Both the position numbers and the translations under genes were made by a program. A stretch of 5,870 nucleotides of DNA from an uncultured Sphingomonas sp. (GTDB lineage Bacteria; Pseudomonadota; Alphaproteobacteria; Sphingomonadales; Sphingomonadaceae), in contig CAMPJH010000103.1 of NCBI GenBank assembly GCA_946886845.1, positions 1 through 5,870 of the forward strand, given 5' to 3'. The notes beneath the pieces were generated by a model. That model ran no database searches, had not been told where the DNA came from, and saw nothing but the letters and a program-made list of their open reading frames with translations. Below, piece by piece: positions 1 through 5,870 of the stretch; the stretch's first letter is position 1; the number at the start of each line of letters is the position of its first letter.

Positions 1-213
1 GTGCAGGAACGGCTGACCGCGCAGGTCGCCGACTGCATCTGGCAGCATCTCGAGCCCAAGGCGGTGGCAGTGGTCATCGAGGCCAGCCACTCGTGCATGA
101 CCGCGCGCGGGGTCAACACTCCGGGGGTGATGATGACCACCAGCCGGATGATGGGCACGTTCCGCTCCGACGAGCGCAGCCGCCGCGAAGTGCTGGCGCT
201 GATGGGCTACTGA
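1..213 (+). CDS. folE: GTP cyclohydrolase I, C-terminal part (5' end outside window)
   Basis: This is the last 70 residues of GTP cyclohydrolase I, the cytosolic zinc enzyme that converts GTP to 7,8-dihydroneopterin triphosphate, the first step of folate synthesis. The fragment opens with the family motif V-Q-E-R-L-T, so the GTG at base 1 is an internal valine and not a start. The segment EASHSCMTARG (residues 28-38 of the fragment) holds the conserved His-x-Cys pair (His30, Cys32). In the family this cysteine is the third zinc ligand and the histidine lies in the active site. The TTSRMMGTF stretch and the F-R-S-D...R-x-E-x-L tail also fit the family. The TGA at 211-213 lies six bases from the end of the convergent desaturase gene, so no terminator fits between them. 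The N-terminal zinc ligands are outside the window. The family call is firm. Confidence 0.95.
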   Translation: MQERLTAQVADCIWQHLEPKAVAVVIEASHSCMTARGVNTPGVMMTTSRMMGTFRSDERSRREVLALMGY

Positions 214-219
214 CGCTCG

Positions 220-945
220 TCAATCGATCAGCCGGCCGGCAAGCAACGCGCCGACACGCCTGGAGCCGCCTTCATAGAAGCCGACCTGGCCGGTGAACTC
301 CTTGGGATTGTGGAACGTCCCGAAGGCGATGTCCCACAACGGCAGGTCCGAATAGTTGCGGGCATGGACTCCACGTTCGTGGTGGCACGAGTGGCTTTCC
401 GGGCGCTGGATGATGTAGCCGAGCCAGTGCGGCGTCTTGATGTTGGCGTGCTGGAACAGGCCGTAAAAGGTTGCGACCAGGTTGATGACGATCGCCGCCT
501 CCGCGCTCACTCCAAAGCCAAGCACGAGCGCCAGGCTGCCGACGAAGGTGAAGGCCAGCGTGTCCAGCGGATGGAAGTAGAGCGCACCCCAGATGTCAAC
601 GCGCTCGGCGCTGTGGTGCATCTGGTGGAACCACCGCCAAAGGACCGGCGTGTTGTGCATCGTTCGGTGCCAGGCGTAGATTCCCAGTTCGAGCGCGAGG
701 AAGCCGCCGGCGATTTGTGCCCACAACGGCAACGTGTCGGCCGCGAACAGCCGGTGTTGGCCGAGCCACCCGTCCCAGAATAGCGGAGCGTAGGTCGCCA
801 GCGCGAAATAGAGCAGCATGAAGGCGGCGCCCTTGAGACGCCAGTTGGTCACGGGCGGGAAGTCCCGGCCGCGAATGACAAGTTCGAGCAGCGCAAAGCC
901 CGCGAACAGCCCAAGCGCAATATAATGGTACAAGCCAATCATCAT
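220..945 (-). CDS. Sterol desaturase / fatty acid hydroxylase family membrane protein
   Basis: This is a 241-residue integral membrane di-iron oxygenase of the fatty acid hydroxylase superfamily. Members hydroxylate or desaturate lipid substrates such as sterols, carotenoids and fatty acids, using O2 at an iron centre held by histidines. All three histidine boxes are present: HRTMH (93-97, HX3H), HQMHH (107-111, HX2HH) and HSCHH (185-189, HX2HH), with extra histidines at 125, 166 and 194. Hydrophobic segments lie at about 5-24, 42-57, 74-92, 132-146 and 150-164, leaving the boxes on one membrane face as usual. The ATG at 945 or the one at 942 is preferred because a GGGGAA ribosome site sits just upstream. 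A TTG start at 975 is possible but has no such site. The gene is divergent from the TetR gene and convergent with folE. The substrate cannot be read from the sequence. Family call firm, function unknown. Confidence 0.92.
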   Translation of the reverse strand: MMIGLYHYIALGLFAGFALLELVIRGRDFPPVTNWRLKGAAFMLLYFALATYAPLFWDGWLGQHRLFAADTLPLWAQIAGGFLALELGIYAWHRTMHNTPVLWRWFHQMHHSAERVDIWGALYFHPLDTLAFTFVGSLALVLGFGVSAEAAIVINLVATFYGLFQHANIKTPHWLGYIIQRPESHSCHHERGVHARNYSDLPLWDIAFGTFHNPKEFTGQVGFYEGGSRRVGALLAGRLID

Positions 946-947
946 CG

Positions 948-953
948 TTCCCC
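948..953 (-). promoter_or_regulatory. Ribosome binding site that decides the desaturase start
   Basis: On the minus strand GGGGAA lies two bases before the ATG at 945 and five bases before the ATG at 942. The spacing favours 942 as the initiation codon, with 945 next. Either choice rejects the longer TTG-initiated reading from 975, which lacks a purine-rich site and is closed upstream by a TAG at 978-976. Confidence 0.5.
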
Positions 954-1080
954 GGATTATCGGTGTGGAACGCAACTAGCCGCGGGTTCGCGCTCACTCT
1001 AGCGGACACGCGGTCGGTTGGGCAGCGGCTGTAAATTCGAGCGATATCCCTGTAGGTTGGCGGACGCCGCAGTGGGGGCG

Positions 1081-1096
1081 GTCAACCATGGTTGAC
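1081..1096. promoter_or_regulatory. Perfect 16-bp palindrome over the tetR start codon, candidate operator
   Basis: The sequence GTCAACCATGGTTGAC equals its own reverse complement over all 16 bases and has the tetR ATG (1088-1090) at its centre. TetR-family dimers bind palindromes of about this length, often near their own gene, so binding here would block transcription or initiation of the regulator itself. The symmetry is seen directly; the operator role is inferred. I found no second copy of the full site in the 946-1087 gap or near the desaturase start, so joint control of the divergent gene would have to act from this one site. Confidence 0.5.
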
Positions 1097-1753
1097 AGAC
1101 TGATCGAGAAAACTGGACCCACGGTACAGTTGGAATCTTCGGCTCGGACGAAAGGCGAGCGGACCCGCGAGCGCATCCTCGACATCGCTTATGAGTCCAT
1201 CGTCCAGAAGGGCTTTGCCGCAACGTCGGTCGAGGAGCTGGTCGAAGCGGCCGGAATCACCAAGAGCGGCTTCTTCTATCATTTTCGCGACAAGAGCGAC
1301 ATGGCGCGCCAGCTGTTCGAGCGCTTTCTCGCCGAGGACGAGGCGATCGTCGGGACGCTAGCGACGCGCGCCAGGGAGCTCAGCGACGACCCGCTTCAGA
1401 GCTTCCTGATCTTCCTCAATCTCTATGCGCAGATGATGGACGACATGGACGGGCTTCATCCCGGCTGCATGGTCGCCTCGGTCGCCTATCAGGAGCGGAT
1501 GTTCGATTCCGATCTGAAGCAGATGAACGTCGACTACATCTTGCGGATGCGGCAACGGTTTCGCGACTGGCTCGAAGAGATCATCGTCGGCAATCCACCG
1601 GCGACCGAAGTCGATATCGATGCGCTCGCCGACGGCCTCACCACCGTCATCGAAGGCGCGATCATCCTGTCGCGGTCGCTGCGCGATCCCAGCCTGATGG
1701 GCAAACAGACGCGGCTATTTCGCAATCACGTCAAGCTGCTGTTCGGCGCTTGA
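1088..1753 (+). CDS. TetR/AcrR family transcriptional regulator
   Basis: This is a 221-residue cytosolic, helical, dimeric DNA-binding regulator. The N-terminal TetR domain follows a leader of about 20 residues: the first helix starts near TRERILDIAYES (26-37), and the helix-turn-helix spans about 46-66 with the typical A-x-x-A-G-I-T-K-S-G-F-F-Y-H-F recognition region. The C-terminal ligand-binding and dimer domain (about 75-221) contains the turn H-P-G-C-M-V-A-S (124-131), a Gly-Cys feature found in many TetR proteins and sometimes linked to thiol or ligand sensing; that link is not shown here. The ATG at 1088 follows a G-rich ribosome site (GGGGG, 1074-1078) by nine bases. A TTG at codon 15 has no such site. 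The gene is divergent from the desaturase gene, its most likely target besides itself, and may lead a same-strand group with the 90-residue gene and thyA. The ligand is unknown. Family call firm. Confidence 0.93.
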   Translation: MVDRLIEKTGPTVQLESSARTKGERTRERILDIAYESIVQKGFAATSVEELVEAAGITKSGFFYHFRDKSDMARQLFERFLAEDEAIVGTLATRARELSDDPLQSFLIFLNLYAQMMDDMDGLHPGCMVASVAYQERMFDSDLKQMNVDYILRMRQRFRDWLEEIIVGNPPATEVDIDALADGLTTVIEGAIILSRSLRDPSLMGKQTRLFRNHVKLLFGA

Positions 1754-1784
1754 GCCGCTCGGCGGCGTCGTGCGTTTCGACGAT

Positions 1785-2057
1785 ATGCCAAAGGCAAAGC
1801 GCAAACCCACTTTGAAGGTGTTCAGAACACCGATCGGCTTCCACGACGCTTATGTCGCGGCGCCGAGCCAGAAAGCGGCGCTCGAAGCCTGGGGCGCGGA
1901 TGCCAATTTGTTCGCGCGCGGAGAGGCCGAGGAAGTCACCGAACCGAAGCTGGCGAAGGCGCCGCTCGAGCGCCCAGGCGAAGTCGTCAAGGTGCTGCGC
2001 GGCACCAGGGCCCAGCAGCTTGCCGCGCTCGGCAAGAAAGGTCGGCCGAACGGTTGA
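1785..2057 (+). CDS. Conserved-looking small protein of unknown function
   Basis: This is a 90-residue soluble protein (95 if a GTG at 1770 is used) with no signal peptide or membrane segment. A basic N-terminus (PKAKRK) leads into LKVFRTPIGFHDAYVAAPSQ, then KAALEAWGADANLFARG, an acidic middle with an LERPGEVVKVLRG stretch, and a basic tail (GKKGRPNG). I recall close relatives from sphingomonad genomes, usually labelled hypothetical and sometimes 'cell envelope biogenesis protein TolA', a label this sequence does not support. The ATG at 1785 is chosen because the recalled conserved part starts near it; neither start has a convincing ribosome site. It lies 31 bases after tetR and 33 bases before the thyA ATG on the same strand, so co-transcription is plausible. 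The coding call rests on GC3-like codon use, the motif-like conserved stretch and the fit between neighbours. No function can be assigned. Confidence 0.72.
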   Translation: MPKAKRKPTLKVFRTPIGFHDAYVAAPSQKAALEAWGADANLFARGEAEEVTEPKLAKAPLERPGEVVKVLRGTRAQQLAALGKKGRPNG

Positions 2058-2076
2058 GTTTCTACCGGCCCCAATT

Positions 2077-2080
2077 AGGG
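2077..2080 (+). promoter_or_regulatory. Weak ribosome binding site before thyA
   Basis: AGGG lies ten bases before the ATG at 2091 and four bases before an in-frame TTG at 2085. The ATG is preferred because it gives a protein with the same length and N-terminus as E. coli ThyA. The spacing is at the long end, so initiation may be modest or coupled to the upstream gene that ends at 2057. Confidence 0.35.
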
Positions 2081-2090
2081 TTGTTTGGCG

Positions 2091-2885
2091 ATGCGCCAAT
2101 ATCTCGACCTGCTGCAGCTGATCCTCAACCAGGGCGTGCCGCAGTTGGACCGTACCGGCACCGGGACCCTGACCCACTTCGGGGCGCAGCTGCGTTTCGA
2201 CCTGCAGGAGGGCTTCCCGCTGCTGACCACCAAGAAGCTGCATTTGCGCTCGATCATCGTCGAGCTTTTGTGGTTCCTCCGCGGCGACACCAACATCGGC
2301 TGGCTCAAGGACCGCAATGTCAGGATCTGGGACGAATGGGCCGACGCCAACGGCGATCTCGGCCCGGTCTACGGCAAGCAGTGGCGCGATTGGGAGGGCG
2401 CGGACGGGCGGCACATCGACCAGATCGCCAACCTCGTCGAGCTAATCAGGAACGACCCGTCGTCGCGCCGCCAGATCGTCACCGCCTGGAACCCCGGAGA
2501 AATCGACAAGATGGCGCTGGCACCGTGCCATTGCCTGTTCCAGACCCAGGTCGCGGCGGGGCGGCTCAACCTGCAGCTCTACCAGCGCAGCGCCGACATG
2601 TTCCTGGGCGTGCCGTTCAACATCGCCAGCTACTCGCTGCTCACCCACATGCTGGCGCGCGAGTGCGGGCTGGAGCCCGGCACGTTCGTCTGGACCGGCG
2701 GCGACTGCCATATCTATTCCAACCATATGGAGCAGGTGGCGTTGCAGCTCAGCCGAGAGCCGAAGCCGCTTCCGCAGCTGGTGCTCAAGGATCGCGGCCA
2801 GTCGCTGTTCGACTATGAGCCCGACGACTTCGCCTTCGAGAATTACGAGCCGCACCCGCACATCTCGGCGCCCGTCGCGGTCTAG
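2091..2885 (+). CDS. thyA: Thymidylate synthase
   Basis: This cytosolic homodimer methylates dUMP to dTMP using 5,10-methylene-tetrahydrofolate, releasing dihydrofolate. It is the usual de novo dTMP route where the flavin-dependent ThyX is absent. The protein is 264 residues, the same as E. coli ThyA, and key residues fall at the same numbers: Arg21 (R-T-G-T-G-T loop, phosphate), Glu58, Trp80, Arg126-Arg127 (phosphate, contributed across the dimer), nucleophile Cys146 in L-A-P-C-H-C, Arg166, Asp169, Asn177 (uracil recognition), and His207 and Tyr209 (sugar recognition). The ATG at 2091 is preferred over a TTG two codons earlier because its N-terminus MRQYLDLL matches the family. The C-terminus ends in a short P-V-A-V tail as usual. 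The gene is preceded on the same strand by tetR and the small gene. No dihydrofolate reductase gene follows it, unlike many thyA loci. There are no missing residues or frameshifts. Confidence 0.98.
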   Translation: MRQYLDLLQLILNQGVPQLDRTGTGTLTHFGAQLRFDLQEGFPLLTTKKLHLRSIIVELLWFLRGDTNIGWLKDRNVRIWDEWADANGDLGPVYGKQWRDWEGADGRHIDQIANLVELIRNDPSSRRQIVTAWNPGEIDKMALAPCHCLFQTQVAAGRLNLQLYQRSADMFLGVPFNIASYSLLTHMLARECGLEPGTFVWTGGDCHIYSNHMEQVALQLSREPKPLPQLVLKDRGQSLFDYEPDDFAFENYEPHPHISAPVAV

Positions 2886-2957
2886 CGCCGCTTCGCCGAT
2901 AATCGGGCGGATAATTGCGGAGCCGGAATGGAGCGCATCCGATTCTGCCGCGTTTCG

Positions 2958-2976
2958 TTCTGCCATATAGGCAGGA
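2958..2976 (+). promoter_or_regulatory. Small inverted repeat overlapping the ribosome site of lipoprotein copy 1
   Basis: CTGCC (2960-2964) and GGCAG (2970-2974) flank a five-base ATATA loop. In RNA the stem extends by a U-G and a U-A pair to about seven base pairs. The right arm overlaps the Shine-Dalgarno AGGAG at 2973-2977, so the fold would cover most of it. It is short and could be chance in GC-rich DNA. It is worth listing because the next gene shows a stronger version of the same layout. Confidence 0.35.
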
Positions 2977-2985
2977 GAAACAGTA

Positions 2986-3129
2986 ATGGTTCAGAAGCTC
3001 ACCACCGTGTTGATTATCGGCGCCGCGATCGCGACCGCCGCGTGCAACACCGTCCGTGGCGCTGCCCGCGACGTCAATTCGGTCGCCAACTGCACGGAGA
3101 ATGTGGTTCTCGAGGGCCAGAACTGCTGA
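2986..3129 (+). CDS. Entericidin-type small lipoprotein, copy 1
   Basis: This is a 47-residue lipoprotein precursor. A short basic N-terminus (MVQK) and a hydrophobic stretch (about 6-19) end in T-A-A-C, with lipidated Cys20 followed by N-T-V-R-G, the hallmark of the entericidin A/B family (C-N-T-x-R-G). Asn after the cysteine is compatible with outer-membrane sorting. In E. coli, EcnA and EcnB are tandem lipoproteins described as an antidote and a bacteriolytic toxin; in alphaproteobacteria the roles are mostly unknown. The predicted mature peptide is 28 residues with two further cysteines (36 and 47), which I do not know from the E. coli pair and which could form a periplasmic disulfide. 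The -3 lipobox residue is Thr, less usual than Leu or Val. AGGAG at 2973-2977 lies eight bases before the ATG. A near copy follows 74 bases downstream. Family fairly firm, function open. Confidence 0.85.
   Translation: MVQKLTTVLIIGAAIATAACNTVRGAARDVNSVANCTENVVLEGQNC
3043..3103 (+). repeat. Direct repeat, unit 1 (mature-domain coding part of copy 1)
   Basis: From the lipobox cysteine codon through codon 39, this 60-base stretch differs from the one starting at 3261 at seven positions by hand count. Five are single silent changes; the other two lie in codon 28, Arg here and Ala in the second unit. The sequence before (signal peptide) and after is much less alike. This marks an old tandem gene duplication, not a recent one. 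Confidence 0.85.
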
Positions 3130-3142
3130 GCAAGCGCAAGCC

Positions 3143-3168
3143 GCTGGACAAACGGCCCTCCATCCAGC
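3143..3168 (+). repeat. Short inverted repeat between the two lipoprotein genes
   Basis: GCTGGA (3143-3148) and TCCAGC (3163-3168) are perfect reverse complements around a 14-base spacer. No T-run follows, so this is not a typical terminator. It abuts the larger inverted repeat at 3166-3209, and the outermost three bases are shared, so the two could stack or compete in one leader RNA. Confidence 0.35.
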
Positions 3169-3209
3169 CATGATTATTCCGCACTCGAAATGGAGGAATG
3201 ATCATGGTT
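3166..3209 (+). promoter_or_regulatory. Inverted repeat enclosing the start of lipoprotein copy 2, candidate translation-blocking hairpin
   Basis: The left arm at 3168-3180 (CCATGATTATTCC) pairs with 3195-3207 (GGAATGATCATGG) over 13 positions, twelve Watson-Crick and one U-G. Two more pairs outside (G3167-U3208 and A3166-U3209) extend the stem to 15. The loop is 14 bases (3181-3194). The ATG at 3204-3206 is wholly inside the stem and the Shine-Dalgarno GGAGG (3192-3196) is half in the loop, half paired. The stem is AU-rich in an otherwise GC-rich region. If formed in the mRNA it would hinder initiation, in the manner of an RNA thermometer or a leader opened by a trans-acting RNA or protein. 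The pairing is seen directly; the function is inferred. A DNA-level protein site is the alternative. Confidence 0.55.
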
Positions 3210-3347
3210 CGGAATTTGCTCGTTGCCGCGGCGGTCGTCGGCAGCCTCATGCTGGCTGCTTGCAACACCGTCCGCGGCGCCGCCGCCGACGTCAATTCTG
3301 TAGCCAACTGCACCGAGAATGCGATCAACACCGGCCAGTGCAAGTAA
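3204..3347 (+). CDS. Entericidin-type small lipoprotein, copy 2
   Basis: This is a second 47-residue lipoprotein precursor. MVRN leads into a hydrophobic core (about 5-19) ending in the classical lipobox L-A-A-C with Cys20, followed by N-T-V-R-G as in entericidins. From Cys20 to Asn39 it matches copy 1 in 19 of 20 residues (Ala28 in place of Arg28), while the signal peptides share only five of 19 positions. The tail differs (A-I-N-T-G-Q-C-K) but keeps two extra cysteines, here 36 and 46. Likely processing gives a 28-residue lipopeptide anchored in the outer membrane. GGAGG at 3192-3196 lies seven bases before the ATG, within a strong inverted repeat that may limit translation. The terminator at 3361-3397 follows. 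Copy 1 and copy 2 resemble the tandem ecnA-ecnB layout, but which, if either, is toxic cannot be read from the sequence. Confidence 0.88.
   Translation: MVRNLLVAAAVVGSLMLAACNTVRGAAADVNSVANCTENAINTGQCK
3261..3321 (+). repeat. Direct repeat, unit 2 (mature-domain coding part of copy 2)
   Basis: Partner of the unit at 3043, offset by 218 bases, with 53 of 60 positions identical by hand count from the lipobox cysteine codon to codon 39. Conservation of the protein with silent drift in the DNA points to selection on the mature peptide. Confidence 0.85.
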
Positions 3348-3360
3348 TCGGCCGCGCCTG

Positions 3361-3397
3361 AAAAATAGCCCCGCCGGCGCAAACCGGCGGGGCTTTT
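3361..3397. terminator. Two-way intrinsic terminator between the lipoprotein pair and rpoC
   Basis: A perfect 10-bp stem (GCCCCGCCGG at 3368-3377 with CCGGCGGGGC at 3384-3393) closes a six-base loop CGCAAA. On the + strand TTTT follows at 3394-3397. On the minus strand the stem is followed by TATTTTT (3367-3361 reversed). The site lies 20 bases after lipoprotein copy 2 and about 22 bases past the rpoC stop, so it can end both convergent transcripts. The minus-strand T-run is the longer one, fitting a need to stop the heavily transcribed rpoBC unit. Confidence 0.9.
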
Positions 3398-3415
3398 GAT
3401 TCGCGCTTGCGCGGA

Positions 3416-3417
<2 letters not shown>
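3398..3417. repeat. Inverted repeat over the rpoC stop codon
   Basis: GATTCGCGC (3398-3406) and GCGCGGATC (3409-3417) pair over nine positions, one of them T-G, around TT. In RNA the innermost pairs would open to a small loop. The site overlaps the rpoC TGA (3416-3418 in plus coordinates) and sits directly beside the main terminator. It has no T-run of its own, so its role is unclear; it might stabilise the rpoC 3' end or be incidental. Confidence 0.35.

Positions 3418-5870
<2,453 letters not shown>

Noticed and set aside
310..783. Plus-strand frame of 157 codons opposite the desaturase gene.
   Set aside because: It is antisense to the three histidine boxes and has the low-complexity charged composition of a shadow frame.
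1092..1120. TTGACA at 1092-1097, considered as a -35 box.
   Set aside because: It lies inside the tetR coding start and no -10-like sequence is found at 16-18 bases downstream.
1731..2414. Long minus-strand frame (227 codons) across the end of tetR, the small gene and the start of thyA.
   Set aside because: It overlies thyA codons that are clearly real, spans several genes, and its composition (repeated Arg, Gln, Leu, Ala) is that of an antisense shadow in GC-rich DNA.
2896..2911. Inverted repeat CCGAT-A-ATCGG just after thyA, considered as a terminator.
   Set aside because: The stem is short with a bulge when extended and no T-run follows, so an intrinsic terminator is not supported.
2910..2915. 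GATAAT, considered as a -10 box for the lipoprotein genes.
   Set aside because: No -35-like sequence is present at 16-18 bases upstream; a promoter probably exists in 2886-2985 but I cannot place it.
2925..2959. GGAAT followed by CGTT before lipoprotein copy 1, considered as an EcfG-type general stress promoter.
   Set aside because: The -35-like element is GGAAT and not GGAAC, and the gap to the first CGTT is 21 bases, longer than the known spacing for this sigma factor class.
2442..2966. Minus-strand frame of 174 codons over the 3' half of thyA.
   Set aside because: It is antisense to conserved ThyA sequence, with no ribosome site and no recognisable motif.
3056..3361. Plus-strand frame of 101 codons running through both lipoprotein genes in another phase.
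   Set aside because: It is Arg-rich out-of-phase translation of the two lipoprotein genes, which have lipoboxes, good ribosome sites and the conserved repeat in their own frame.

Overview
The window reads as chromosomal DNA of a GC-rich alphaproteobacterium, most likely Sphingomonadales. This rests on the look of the RpoC and FolE proteins, the strong GC bias at third codon positions (which creates many spurious antisense frames), and a small conserved-looking protein (1785-2057) that I associate with sphingomonads. The placement is from memory of family sequences, not from a search. I see no phage, transposon, CRISPR array, tRNA or rRNA, and no stretch of more than about 300 bases without a gene.

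Layout from left to right. The 3' end of folE (GTP cyclohydrolase I) enters from the left edge on the + strand. It meets, six bases apart, the 3' end of a minus-strand gene for a membrane-bound sterol desaturase / fatty acid hydroxylase family protein. Divergent from that gene, across a gap of about 140 bases, is a TetR-family regulator whose start codon sits in the centre of a perfect 16-bp palindrome. Downstream on the + strand, with short gaps, are a 90-residue protein of unknown function and thyA (thymidylate synthase, 264 residues, with catalytic residues at the same positions as in the E. coli enzyme). Next are two tandem 47-residue entericidin-type lipoprotein genes, too short for a usual ORF cut-off. 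A strong two-way terminator separates them from rpoC, which is convergent, lies on the minus strand and runs off the right edge. Only the C-terminal part of RpoC, roughly 818 residues, is present.

Most of the window is housekeeping: folate and dTMP synthesis (folE, thyA) and transcription (rpoC). The less ordinary part is the lipoprotein pair at 2986-3347. The mature domains are nearly identical while the signal peptides have diverged, and both copies carry two extra cysteines. The second copy has its start codon and part of its Shine-Dalgarno sequence inside a 13-15 bp inverted repeat that could form an mRNA hairpin blocking translation. The other notable site is the palindrome over the tetR start, a good candidate operator for autoregulation. 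I do not see a clearly new multi-gene system here; the novel-looking signals are regulatory.
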